Below, piece by piece: positions 7,054-15,064 of a stretch of DNA of 64,000 bases; the stretch's first letter is position 1, and each line of letters opens with the position of its first letter. Source of the stretch: Sinanaerobacter chloroacetimidivorans (lineage in GTDB: Bacteria; Bacillota; Clostridia; Peptostreptococcales; Anaerovoracaceae); NCBI RefSeq assembly GCF_018128545.1, contig NZ_JAGSND010000013.1:54736-118735 (forward strand). Reading direction: 5' to 3'. The position numbers and the translations under genes were made by a program. The notes under the pieces were generated by a model. The model saw only the letters and a program-made list of their open reading frames with translations, was not told the DNA's origin and made no database searches.

Positions 7054-8133
7054 GTGAGCATTAATTTATCAATACTGAAAAAGAATGTACAGCCCCCGCT
7101 TGAACGGGGACTGTACGCAAAACAAAACATCATATCGGATCAAAATCTCATTTTTTCCGCACTATTTTCTATTACCGGTTTGATTGTTGCGCTTCTTGTC
7201 AACTGGTTATTTCCACAAATTGCCGATGTCGAAATCAAGCCCTATGAGTTGAATCCCTTCGGATTGTTCACCGTACAGCTGAATATCACGCAGGCGTACG
7301 GCATCGTCCTTTTTACAATTATCCTGATTTATGCCGGAATCGCCGCATATTCTTTTTTCGATAACGACCGGCGTAAAAAATTTATAAAACGTGCACCATT
7401 CCGGTTCGCGTGCGGCATTGCACTGACGGTATGGGATATTCTCGGAACAAAAACGCTTCTGCTTCCGCAGCCTTTTTTCCCGGGGCCGTCCAGAATCCTT
7501 GAAGCACTCCTGTTGGAGGGAGGTTTTGTGCTGGAAAATACCCTTTATTCCCTGCGTCTTTTTGCAGCGGGTTTTTTCTCCGGTGTCGTAATTGGAATTG
7601 CAACCGGTATTTTGATCGGCTGGTTCCCCAAGGTGTTTTACTGGGTTTATCCGGTTCTGAAAATTACCGGAGTGATTCCCGCGGTAGCGTGGATGCCTTT
7701 CGCACTGACTCTTTTTCCCACACCTTTTTTGGCGGCAACCTTTTTGATCGTGATCTGCGCGTGGTTCCCGGTGGCATTTTTGACGGCGCAGGGGATTGCG
7801 GGTACGCACAAGGTCTACTATGAAGTGGCGAAAACTCTGGGGGCGAAAACTTCGTATCTTGTTTTTCGCGTAGCAATTCCAAATGCGCTTCCTCAGATTT
7901 TCACCGGCATTACCACGGCAAACGCCTTTGCGTTTACCACGCTCGTGATTTGTGAAATGATGGGGCAGCCGGGCGGTCTTGGCTACTACATCAACGCATC
8001 CAGAGTCTGGTCTGCGTACTATAAGGTGTTTGCCGCCATCATCATTATGGCGATTTTGTTCTCGCTGATCGTGCGCGGATTTGGTGCCATACAGCATTGG
8101 GTATTGAGATGGCAAAGGGGGCTTGTGAAATGA
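7054..8133 (+). CDS. ABC transporter permease, SsuC/TauC-like, with N-terminal extension
   Basis: Membrane subunit of the SsuABC-type importer. The C-terminal two thirds are a standard binding-protein-dependent permease domain. The docking loop is visible as YYEVAKTLGAKTSYLVFRVAIPNALPQI without gaps at residues about 250-277, and membrane helices surround it. At 359 aa it is roughly 100 residues longer than ordinary SsuC. The extra N-terminus carries two predicted membrane segments (near residues 30-55 and 80-105) before the usual domain. Start is GTG at 7054 after AGGAGGAC. Its stop overlaps the ATPase start (ATGA). Confidence 0.82.
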   Translation: MSINLSILKKNVQPPLERGLYAKQNIISDQNLIFSALFSITGLIVALLVNWLFPQIADVEIKPYELNPFGLFTVQLNITQAYGIVLFTIILIYAGIAAYSFFDNDRRKKFIKRAPFRFACGIALTVWDILGTKTLLLPQPFFPGPSRILEALLLEGGFVLENTLYSLRLFAAGFFSGVVIGIATGILIGWFPKVFYWVYPVLKITGVIPAVAWMPFALTLFPTPFLAATFLIVICAWFPVAFLTAQGIAGTHKVYYEVAKTLGAKTSYLVFRVAIPNALPQIFTGITTANAFAFTTLVICEMMGQPGGLGYYINASRVWSAYYKVFAAIIIMAILFSLIVRGFGAIQHWVLRWQRGLVK

Positions 8134-8915
8134 GTACTTCTTCTTTGATAGAAATTCAAAAGGTGTTTCGTACCTATATCGACACCAACGATAATAAAGT
8201 GGAAGCCCTTAACGATGTCAGCCTTTTTGTACGGGAAGGGGAATTTTTAAGTATTATCGGACCCTCCGGCTGCGGAAAGACCACCCTTCTGCGGTTGCTG
8301 GCAGGACTGGACTCACCCGATTCCGGAAGCCTTGCCATAAACGGACATGAGATTAGGGAGCCTGGTCCGGAGCGCGGCTATGTGTTCCAGCAGGGCAGTC
8401 TGTTTCCCTGGCTCACGGTGGAAAAAAACATTGCGTCGGGGTTGAAGGCCAGAGGCGTTTACAAAGAACAGAAAACAGATGTGGCCCGGTATATCGAATT
8501 GATCGGGTTGAATGGATTTGAAAAATCTTACCCCCATCAAATTTCGGGTGGTATGGCCCAGCGCGTGGCGATCGCCCGGGCGCTCATCAACCGTCCCTCC
8601 GCGCTGCTGCTCGATGAGCCCATGGGCGCTCTGGATTCCTTTACCCGGGCCGATTTGCAGGATAAACTGCTGGAGCTTTGGAAAAGGGACCAGACGACGA
8701 TGATTCTGGTGACCCATGACGTGGATGAAGCCATTTATTTGAGCGACCGGATCGTCATCATGACACCGCGTCCCGGAAAAATCAGCGAGATACTGGACGT
8801 CCAGCTGCCTCGATCAAGAGACAGGGGGAGTATAGAATTCCTGACGATGCGCAGTAAAATTCTTGAGAAATTACATCTTGCAAGCGCCAGCCCGCAACCG
8901 GAATATGCGATATAA
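8130..8915 (+). CDS. ABC transporter ATP-binding protein, SsuB/TauB-like
   Basis: Cytoplasmic ATPase of the importer. It shows Walker [13 protein letters not shown], a Q-loop in [14 protein letters not shown], signature [15 protein letters not shown], Walker [14 protein letters not shown] and the switch His in VTHDVDEA. The open frame extends back to 8097 inside the permease gene. The ATG at 8130 overlaps the permease stop by four bases, has a GGGG-rich ribosome site and gives a normal N-terminus (261 aa). It is the last gene of the unit; an AT-rich promoter region follows, with no clear terminator seen. Confidence 0.86.
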   Translation: MSTSSLIEIQKVFRTYIDTNDNKVEALNDVSLFVREGEFLSIIGPSGCGKTTLLRLLAGLDSPDSGSLAINGHEIREPGPERGYVFQQGSLFPWLTVEKNIASGLKARGVYKEQKTDVARYIELIGLNGFEKSYPHQISGGMAQRVAIARALINRPSALLLDEPMGALDSFTRADLQDKLLELWKRDQTTMILVTHDVDEAIYLSDRIVIMTPRPGKISEILDVQLPRSRDRGSIEFLTMRSKILEKLHLASASPQPEYAI

Positions 8916-8994
8916 AGATAAATAAAATCATAAAACATTCTAAATCATATTGACAAAAAAGATGTTAAATGATAATTTATACTATAATCATATA

Positions 8995-9009
8995 GAATTA
9001 GTATGAAAT
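8995..9009 (+). promoter_or_regulatory. Shared upstream motif (GAATTAGTATGAAAT)
   Basis: This 15-mer is nearly identical to ATTTAGTATGAATTA at 5565-5579, and an inverted version occurs at about 9030-9050 around the -10 of the next promoter. Both copies lie at promoters of leader-controlled sulfur operons. It is a candidate binding site of a common regulator, and the protein is not identified. Confidence 0.4.
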
Positions 9010-9013
9010 ATTG

Positions 9014-9043
9014 TTGACAACGATCATATATTAATCCTATACT
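9014..9043 (+). promoter_or_regulatory. Promoter for the DUF2292-metY-nitrogenase-like operon
   Basis: TTGACA (9014-9019) and TATACT (9038-9043) are spaced by 18 bp, 33 bp before the first small ORF. A second TTGACA at 8950 precedes several imperfect -10 candidates and may be an additional start. Confidence 0.7.
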
Positions 9044-9076
9044 AAATAAAAGTTTCAGAGAGGAGAGCGGATAGAG

Positions 9077-9226
9077 ATGAAAAAGAAAAGAGATACAGAA
9101 TATATTTCATATTTATTAAAACTTCTCAAAAAAATAGAAAATGGTTCTATTTCGGTTGTGAAGCAGGACGGCGTTGTTCTGAACATCATCGCAAAGGAGT
9201 CGCAGCAATCGAAAGTTATCGTATGA
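9077..9226 (+). CDS. DUF2292 (YezD-like) small protein, copy 1
   Basis: A 49-residue basic protein. The core KKIENGSISVVKQDGVVLNI matches the DUF2292 pattern, with a helix then a GxI-x-V-x3-DGxVV beta-hairpin. ATG follows GGAGAGCGG. DUF2292 proteins have no proven function but are often seen beside sulfur metabolism genes (known of the family). Here it lies between the promoter and the attenuator, the place the Cys-rich leader ORF holds in the other operon. It differs from the next copy in charge and C-terminus. It lacks the usual short ending after the beta-hairpin and instead has a Ser/Gln-rich tail. Confidence 0.72.
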   Translation: MKKKRDTEYISYLLKLLKKIENGSISVVKQDGVVLNIIAKESQQSKVIV

Positions 9227-9237
9227 GGTGATAGGAT

Positions 9238-9396
9238 ATGGAAGAAAAAAAACCTGTAAAAACTGCAATATCGGAAGAAAACCTAAAACGGCTTTTTACG
9301 TATATTGAGAGTATACAATTTGGTACGGTAACTTTGATCATTCAAAACGGAGAAGTCGTACAAATTGAAAAAATGGAAAAATTTAAGTTGAGATGA
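9238..9396 (+). CDS. DUF2292 (YezD-like) small protein, copy 2
   Basis: A 52-residue protein starting 11 bp after the first copy, with a GAGGTGATA ribosome site. The segment IQFGTVTLIIQNGEVVQIEK followed by M-E-K-F-K-L-R is a textbook DUF2292 sequence. It has no cysteine and no signal peptide, so it is presumably cytoplasmic. Its TGA stop forms part of the TGATTGACCG element that is also found before the attenuator at 5714, so translation termination here occurs right at the regulatory RNA structure. Function unknown; a role in sulfur-responsive control or metal-cluster handling is only inference from position. Confidence 0.78.
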   Translation: MEEKKPVKTAISEENLKRLFTYIESIQFGTVTLIIQNGEVVQIEKMEKFKLR

Positions 9397-9414
9397 TTGA
9401 CCGTAAAAACGGAG

Positions 9415-9473
9415 AGCAGGCTCAGAAATATAATGCCGCGGCAGGTATTATGATTCAAAGCTTGCTTTTTTTT
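9415..9473 (+). terminator. Intrinsic terminator/attenuator before metY and the nitrogenase-like genes
   Basis: AGCAGGCT (9415-9422) pairs with AGCTTGCT (9459-9466) including one G-T wobble. An inner ATAAT/ATTAT plus GCC/GGC hairpin extends it, and eight T residues follow. A short CCGT/ACGG hairpin sits immediately upstream. No other promoter is evident between it and metY, so read-through is probably regulated. Confidence 0.82.
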
Positions 9474-9486
9474 ACGCACCTAGCCC

Positions 9487-9557
9487 CATTTGCACAGCAA
9501 ATGACGGCAGGCGCTATACGGGAATTCCCTAGCTAAGCTGGCTTGGAATTCTTCCGT
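9487..9557 (+). promoter_or_regulatory. Structured leader RNA upstream of metY
   Basis: Two hairpins can be seen. CATTTGC/GCAAATG lies at 9487-9503. A longer one pairs ACGG and AATTCC (9518-9528) with GGAATT and CCGT (9545-9557). The segment shares CCCCA, TTTGC and GGCAGGCGCT with the leader at 5794-5868. No known riboswitch class is recognised. Confidence 0.4.
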
Positions 9558-9604
9558 TCAATTCACTTTAAATCAATTTAAAAACTTGAAAAGGAGATAG
9601 AAAA

Positions 9605-10918
9605 ATGACAGACAGCAATAAAAAATTGGGATTTGATACCAGAAAAATTCATGCGGGTTACCGTTCCGAGGAGCACAATTATGCCGTCGCCGTACCCATC
9701 TATCAGACTGCTTCCTATGATTTAGGTTCTGTGGAACGGGCGAGAAAGGTATTTTCCCTGGAGGAGATCGGAAGCATCTATACCCGTATCGGTTCCCCCA
9801 CTACTGCGGTGTTGGAACAAAGAGTGGCGGATCTGGACGGTGCTACCGCGGCAATCGCGCTGGCATCCGGAATGGCTGCCGTCAGCTATACCTTATTGCA
9901 GCTCACCGAGGGGGGCGGAAGGATTTTGTCCCTGCCCAACATCTACGGCGGGACGGTAGACAGTTTTTTGAGAGTATATCCCTCTCTGGGCATCGGCATC
10001 GACTACCCGGAGGACATCCACGATCCGAAATCCTATGAAAAAGCCATCCGGGAGGACACCAAGGCCATCTTTATCGAGAGCATTTCAAATCCCAATGCGG
10101 AGCTTGTTGATATCAAAGCCATCGCGGAGGTTGCCCACAAGCATAATCTTCCGCTGGTGGTGGATAACACCTTTGCAACGCCTTATCTGTTCAACCCCTT
10201 TGAACACGGTGCGGATATCGTCGTCTATTCCGCTACCAAGGCACTGAACGGACATGGAAATACCATCGCAGGGTTGATTCTGGAAAACGGGCAGTTTGAC
10301 TGGGGCAACGGAAAATTTCCGCAGTTCGAGAAGAAGGAGCATGTCCTGAGAACGAGAGAACAAGTGTACCGATCCTTTCTGGAGGCAGCCCCCGGCGCCG
10401 TATTTACGACGAGAATCCGCTTGACTTACCTCAATTATCTAGGTGCGGCACTGAGTTCCTTTGATGCTTTTTTAGTCCTCCAGGGGATCGAGACCCTTTC
10501 AGAGCGTGTTTCCAAGCAGGTTTCCACCGCGAAGAAGCTGATTCAATATCTGGAAGGAAAAGATGAGGTTCTTTGGGTCAAACATCCGGAAGCCAAAAAC
10601 AGCACCTATAAAGAGCTGGCCTCCGCGTATTTCCCCAAAGGGACCGGCGCGATCTTTACCTTCGGTTTGACCGGTACGAAGGAAGAACGGGATGCATTTC
10701 TGGATTCTCTGGAACTCTTCTCCTATCATGCCAATGTGGGAGACGCCCGCTCCATCATCATCAATTCGCCGGAGACCACCCACGGAGAATTGAACAAAGA
10801 GCAGCAGGCAATGGCGGATATCCCGCCGGAGACCGTGAGAATTTCCGTCGGTCTTGAAGATCCGGAGGACCTGATCAACGATCTGGAACGGTCATTCCAG
10901 AAGGTTTACCATCCATAG
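9605..10918 (+). CDS. metY: O-acetylhomoserine sulfhydrylase (O-acetylhomoserine aminocarboxypropyltransferase)
   Basis: A PLP enzyme joining O-acetyl-L-homoserine to sulfide or methanethiol to give homocysteine or methionine. Length (437 aa) and the long insert after residue 220 are typical of the MetY/Cgs subgroup with the longer active-site loop. The PLP lysine is in YSATKALNGHGN, the pyridine-contacting Asp in VVDNTFATP, and the phosphate segment is ASGMAAVSY. ATG follows AAAAGGAGATAG. It leads the operon with the nitrogenase-like genes. Methanethiol made by a Mar-type enzyme is a direct substrate for this family, which gives a coherent route to methionine. Use of free sulfide instead would still fit. 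Confidence 0.88.
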   Translation: MTDSNKKLGFDTRKIHAGYRSEEHNYAVAVPIYQTASYDLGSVERARKVFSLEEIGSIYTRIGSPTTAVLEQRVADLDGATAAIALASGMAAVSYTLLQLTEGGGRILSLPNIYGGTVDSFLRVYPSLGIGIDYPEDIHDPKSYEKAIREDTKAIFIESISNPNAELVDIKAIAEVAHKHNLPLVVDNTFATPYLFNPFEHGADIVVYSATKALNGHGNTIAGLILENGQFDWGNGKFPQFEKKEHVLRTREQVYRSFLEAAPGAVFTTRIRLTYLNYLGAALSSFDAFLVLQGIETLSERVSKQVSTAKKLIQYLEGKDEVLWVKHPEAKNSTYKELASAYFPKGTGAIFTFGLTGTKEERDAFLDSLELFSYHANVGDARSIIINSPETTHGELNKEQQAMADIPPETVRISVGLEDPEDLINDLERSFQKVYHP

Positions 10919-10984
10919 ATGCTGACGGATCAATCGGACACACAGAAGACATCTGAGATTATCTGTAATAAAGGAGAAAAAGAG

Positions 10985-11860
10985 ATGGGGAAGAAAATAA
11001 AGCAGATTGCAATTTATGGGAAGGGAGGAATCGGAAAGTCTACAACCACTTCCAATATCAGTGCGGCTCTGTCGGATATGGGATACAAGGTAATGCAGTT
11101 TGGTTGTGATCCCAAGGCGGATTCCACCAACACACTGCGTGACGGTACATATATTCCCACCGTTTTGGAGCTGCTTCGGGAAAAGGGTACTGTGGATGCC
11201 CATGATGCAATCTTTCAGGGATATAACGGCATTTACTGTGTAGAGGCAGGAGGTCCTGCCCCCGGCGTAGGCTGCGCAGGAAGAGGGATCACCACCGCAG
11301 TTCAGCTGCTGAAACAGCAGAAGATTTTCGAAGAACTGGATCTGGACTATGTCATTTACGACGTATTGGGAGATGTGGTGTGCGGCGGCTTTGCGGTGCC
11401 CATCAGAGAGGGGATTGCAGAGCATGTGTTTACCGTTTCCTCTTCTGATTTCATGGCAATCTATGCCGCAAACAATTTGTTCAAAGGGATCCAGAAATAT
11501 TCCAATGCAGGCGGTGCACTGCTGGGCGGTGTCATCGCCAATTCCGTGACCTCACCCTTCCAGCAAAAGATCATCGATGACTTTGTAGAACGGACAAAAA
11601 CACAGGTGATGGAGTATGTCCCGCGATCCATCACGGTAACCCAGAGTGAATTGTCGGGCAGAACAACGATAGAGGCGGCGCCCAATTCTGTGCAGGCCCA
11701 GGTTTATCGGAATCTGGCAAAGCGCATTGATGAACACAGCGAGTCCACCGTACCGGCACCGCTGGATTCCCAGGAACTGAAGGAATGGGCGGCAAAATGG
11801 GCGGATCTGCTTGTCGCCATCGAATCCGGCGAAATCAGAGGCGCCAGCGAAAGCATTTAG
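10985..11860 (+). CDS. Nitrogenase-like iron protein (NifH/MarH-like reductase)
   Basis: A homodimeric ATP-dependent electron donor to the NifDK-like partner. The P-loop is GKGGIGKST (12-20). Cys97 in [12 protein letters not shown] and Cys133 in [12 protein letters not shown] are the two ligands per subunit of the bridging [4Fe-4S] cluster. The switch segment [10 protein letters not shown] is intact. At 291 aa it is NifH-sized. The frame opens at 10919 but the AAAGGAG site sets ATG 10985. Two further residues of the NifH canon are kept, Arg100 after the first cysteine and MAIYAANN in the C-terminal half. No DraT/DraG or nif regulator is nearby, and NifEN is absent. Context therefore points to the sulfur-linked Mar-type branch rather than N2 fixation. 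Confidence 0.9.
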   Translation: MGKKIKQIAIYGKGGIGKSTTTSNISAALSDMGYKVMQFGCDPKADSTNTLRDGTYIPTVLELLREKGTVDAHDAIFQGYNGIYCVEAGGPAPGVGCAGRGITTAVQLLKQQKIFEELDLDYVIYDVLGDVVCGGFAVPIREGIAEHVFTVSSSDFMAIYAANNLFKGIQKYSNAGGALLGGVIANSVTSPFQQKIIDDFVERTKTQVMEYVPRSITVTQSELSGRTTIEAAPNSVQAQVYRNLAKRIDEHSESTVPAPLDSQELKEWAAKWADLLVAIESGEIRGASESI

Positions 11861-11869
11861 GGGGTGTAA

Positions 11870-13360
11870 GTGTTGAATAATCTAAATCTCAAGGCATCTG
11901 AGGTCGTTGTTAGAGAAGTAAGGCTTGGGTCCATCACCGGTTTTTCCGGAAGTGCGGAGGAACTGGTCGGCTGCGCCAGATGCGGCAAGCTTACGGATCA
12001 GGCAAGAAGCTTCAGCCAAACCCTCGGATGTTCTGCCAGCAACGCATCCTGTACGGTGATCCTGATCCAGGATGCGGCGGTGATCAGTCACGGCCCTGTG
12101 GGCTGTGCCGGATGTCTCCACGAGTTTGCGTTCACCTACCGTGTAAACGGGGTTCATAGGGGACTTTCCAAAACGACACCGAGAAGGATCTTTTCCACGG
12201 ACCTTACGGAAAAGGATACCATATACGGCGGCAATCAAAAACTGGCTGACGCCATCAGGGAAGTGTATGACAGGACCCATGCCAATGCTATCTTCATCGT
12301 CACCACCTGCGCTTCCGGCATCATCGGGGATGATGTGGAAGGAATCGCAGGAGAGGCGGAAGAGGAGCTCGGGGTTCCTGTGGTGGCAATCTTTTGCGAA
12401 GGCTTCCGATCCAAAATCTGGACCTCGGGGTTTGACGCCGGGTATCACGGCATTGCGCGTAAATTGATCAAGGCACCTGAAAAAAAGCAGGAGGACCTGA
12501 TCAACATCGTAAATTTCTGGGGAACGGACATCTTTGCGGAGTGGTTTGGGCGGCTGAATTTAAGAGCCAATTACCTGACCCCTTATGCCACCATCGACCA
12601 GATCGCACATGCTTCGGAAGCAAAAGCGACCATTCAGATCTGCTCTACGCTGGGATCCTATCTTGGGGCCGCGCTGGAACAGGAATACGGGGTGGAAGAA
12701 ATCAAGACCTCACCGCCCTACGGCATTCCTCAGACGGAACGGTGGTTTCGGGAACTTGGCAGGATCACAAACCGGGAGCAGGAAGTAGAACGTTTCCTTG
12801 CGGAAGAACGGGAACGGTGGCTTCCACGTATCCGGGAGCTGCGGGAAAAGCTGAGCGGGAAAAGCGCATATGTCACAGCCGGAGCTTCTCACGGACACTC
12901 TCTCCTGGCCATTTTAAAAGAACTTGGAATGAAGCCCCAGGGGGCTGCTATCTTCCACCATGATCCCTTGTATGATAACGGCGATGTAAACGCGGATACG
13001 CTCCAGCATGTGGTCAATGATTACGGAGATGTCCCTGGATATAACGTCTGCAACAAGCAGGAATTTGAACTCGTCAATATCCTGAATCGGGTCAGACCCG
13101 ATATACTCCTTGCACGGCACGGAGGAATGACTCTATGGGGTGCAAAATTCGGAATCCCGTCCCTGCTCATCGGAGACGAACATTTTGGAATGGGCTATCA
13201 GGGGCTGGTACGGTACGGAGAAAGAATTTTAGAAACCATAGAAAATGATGAATTTGTAAAAAATCTTGAAAAACATGCCATCAATCCCTATACAAAATGG
13301 TGGCTTGATCAGGATCCGTATACATTCTTAGGAGGTGACCTTAATGTCCAGCGTGATTGA
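11870..13360 (+). CDS. Nitrogenase-like component alpha subunit (NifD/MarD-like)
   Basis: Catalytic alpha subunit. Three P-cluster cysteines fall where NifD has them: Cys54, Cys79 (in ISHGPVGC) and Cys147 (in TTCASGIIGDDVE). Cys258 in IQICSTLGSYLG matches the FeMo-cofactor cysteine. His438 in IGDEHFGMGYQG lies near the position of the second cofactor ligand, though alignment is not exact there. Additional cysteines at 35, 38 and 82 are unusual. At 496 aa it is normal-sized. Start is GTG 11870 after GGGGTG, nine bases behind the NifH-like gene. Retention of P-cluster and cofactor ligands separates it from the dark-operative protochlorophyllide and F430 reductases. The substrate is inferred from neighbours to be a methylthio-alkane; not proven. 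Confidence 0.88.
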   Translation: MLNNLNLKASEVVVREVRLGSITGFSGSAEELVGCARCGKLTDQARSFSQTLGCSASNASCTVILIQDAAVISHGPVGCAGCLHEFAFTYRVNGVHRGLSKTTPRRIFSTDLTEKDTIYGGNQKLADAIREVYDRTHANAIFIVTTCASGIIGDDVEGIAGEAEEELGVPVVAIFCEGFRSKIWTSGFDAGYHGIARKLIKAPEKKQEDLINIVNFWGTDIFAEWFGRLNLRANYLTPYATIDQIAHASEAKATIQICSTLGSYLGAALEQEYGVEEIKTSPPYGIPQTERWFRELGRITNREQEVERFLAEERERWLPRIRELREKLSGKSAYVTAGASHGHSLLAILKELGMKPQGAAIFHHDPLYDNGDVNADTLQHVVNDYGDVPGYNVCNKQEFELVNILNRVRPDILLARHGGMTLWGAKFGIPSLLIGDEHFGMGYQGLVRYGERILETIENDEFVKNLEKHAINPYTKWWLDQDPYTFLGGDLNVQRD

Positions 13361-14678
13361 ACAGCAGCGCTTTACCTGCGCCATCGGTGCAATGCAGACG
13401 GTGGTTGCAATCCCCAGAGCGGTACCCATCCTTCATTCGGGTCCCGGCTGCGGTACCATGGTATCCGGTTTTTTCGAACGGTCTACGGGCTATGCAGGAG
13501 GAAGTACGGCGCCCTGTACCAATTTCAGCGAGTCGGAAGTAGTCTTCGGCGGAGAAGAGAAGCTGAGAAAGGTCATTGCCAATACCTATAAAGTTCTGGA
13601 CACCGATCTGCAGGTGGTATTGACGGGGTGTACCTCGGATATCGTCGGGGACGATGTGGGAAATGTGGCGGAAGAATTTGCCCGCCAGGACAAACCCATC
13701 GTATACCTGGAAACGGCTGGATTCAAGTTCAACAACTATGTGGCCCATTCTCAGGTGGTGAATGCCATCGTCGATCAGTATGTGCTGAAGTTTGCGGACT
13801 TGAATGCAGAGAAAAATCCCCGGTTGGTCAACGTTTTTGCTTCCATCCCTTATCAGGATCCTTTCTGGAAGGGGAATCTCAGCGAACTGAAGAGAATCCT
13901 GGAAGGAATCGGGCTGGAAGTAAATATTCTCTTTGGACCTTATTCCGGCGGTGTGGAGGGATGGAAGAGAATTCCCCAGGCAGGCTTTAATATCCTGGTT
14001 TCTCCCTGGTACGGAAGAGAAATCGTTTCCCATTTGAAAGAGCTTTTCGGTCAGCCCTTCTATCAGTTTCCGTTTCTGCCCATCGGCGGGAATGAAACCA
14101 GCCGGTTCCTGAAAAATGTCGCAGCTTTTGCAGCCGGACAGGGAGCTGAGCTGAATTTAAAGCAGGTCAGTGAATTTATCAAACGGGAAAATCAGGCGTT
14201 TTACGAGGAGATCGATAATTTGGCCACCTTTTTGCTGGAATTCCGATACGGGCTGCCCAACTTCGTCCATGTGATCCATGACGCCGGGTATGTGCTCGGC
14301 ATTTCCAAGTTTCTGCTTCACGAGGTGGGTATCGTTCCCAAGGAGCAGTTTATCGTAGATAAGATTCCCGAAGAATTTCAGGAACAGATCACAAATATCC
14401 TCAAAGAAACATCGGACAAAAAAGTGATTCCGCTGCACTTTACACCGGATGCCGGCCTGGCTCAGGAGGCAATCAGAAAAACGGAACATAAAGGCCGCGG
14501 ATTGATCATCGGAAGCGGATGGGATAAAGAACTGGCCCGAGAGAAGGATTATGACTTCCTCTCGGCCGCAGCCCCAAGTCCTTACAGGCTGGTGCTTACC
14601 ACAGGGTATGCCGGATATTCCGGAGGACTCAGGCTCATTGAAGATATTTATGACGTCGTGCTTGCATCTTATGCATAA
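13344..14678 (+). CDS. Nitrogenase-like component beta subunit (NifK/MarK-like)
   Basis: Partner of the alpha subunit. Cys12, Cys36 (in LHSGPGCGTM) and Cys96 (in LTGCTSDIVGDDV) supply the other three P-cluster ligands with NifK-like spacing. It is 444 aa, shorter than classical NifK and lacking the long N-terminal arm. The frame opens with GTG 13335, but GGAGG at 13331-13335 is correctly spaced for ATG 13344, so the gene starts inside the last 17 bases of the alpha gene, indicating translational coupling. The C-terminus contains the NifDK-type GYAGYSGGLRLIEDIYD segment. Confidence 0.88.
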   Translation: MSSVIEQQRFTCAIGAMQTVVAIPRAVPILHSGPGCGTMVSGFFERSTGYAGGSTAPCTNFSESEVVFGGEEKLRKVIANTYKVLDTDLQVVLTGCTSDIVGDDVGNVAEEFARQDKPIVYLETAGFKFNNYVAHSQVVNAIVDQYVLKFADLNAEKNPRLVNVFASIPYQDPFWKGNLSELKRILEGIGLEVNILFGPYSGGVEGWKRIPQAGFNILVSPWYGREIVSHLKELFGQPFYQFPFLPIGGNETSRFLKNVAAFAAGQGAELNLKQVSEFIKRENQAFYEEIDNLATFLLEFRYGLPNFVHVIHDAGYVLGISKFLLHEVGIVPKEQFIVDKIPEEFQEQITNILKETSDKKVIPLHFTPDAGLAQEAIRKTEHKGRGLIIGSGWDKELAREKDYDFLSAAAPSPYRLVLTTGYAGYSGGLRLIEDIYDVVLASYA

Positions 14679-14704
14679 GAACTCAGCAAGAAAGGGGGGA
14701 TAGC

Positions 14705-15064
14705 ATGTCTTATCGTGTTGCTGTTGCTAGCTTAGACGGCATTGAAGTAAATCAGCATTTTGGACGTGCGAATGAGTTTCTGATCTATGATATTCAGGAT
14801 GAAACATACGCTTTTTTGGAAACGAGGCGCACGGCTCCCAGCTGCTATAACCATACCCATACTGAAACCCGGTTTGATCGCGTCATCACACTGCTTTCTG
14901 ACTGTGATGCCATTTTTGTCAGTCAAATCGGGGAAGGCGCTGCCGCATATTTGATTCAGAAGGGTGTTCGTGTTTTTGAATCCCCTTATGAAATCGAAGA
15001 CGTATTGCAGATCGCCATCGATCAAAAGCTGCTGGAAACGGGAAAAGGAGGTGGCAAGGTATGA
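14705..15064 (+). CDS. NifX/NafY-family cofactor-binding protein
   Basis: A 119-residue single-domain protein of the dinitrogenase iron-molybdenum cofactor family, which binds NifB-co or related clusters and carries them between scaffold and enzyme. The hallmark V-N-Q-H-F-G-R-A is at residues 16-23. A Cys-Tyr-Asn-His-Thr-His stretch in the middle could be an extra cluster or metal contact. ATG follows a strong AAAGGGGGGA site. Its stop overlaps the next start (ATGA), placing it directly with the NifB-like enzyme that would make its cargo. With no NifEN present, the NifB product is probably delivered straight to the DK-like apoenzyme. Confidence 0.85.
   Translation: MSYRVAVASLDGIEVNQHFGRANEFLIYDIQDETYAFLETRRTAPSCYNHTHTETRFDRVITLLSDCDAIFVSQIGEGAAAYLIQKGVRVFESPYEIEDVLQIAIDQKLLETGKGGGKV

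Noticed and set aside
11870..14678. Protochlorophyllide/chlorophyllide reductase or F430 (Cfb) reductase
   Set aside because: These have one 4Fe cluster and no NifB partner; here six P-cluster cysteines, a cofactor cysteine and a NifB-like gene are present.
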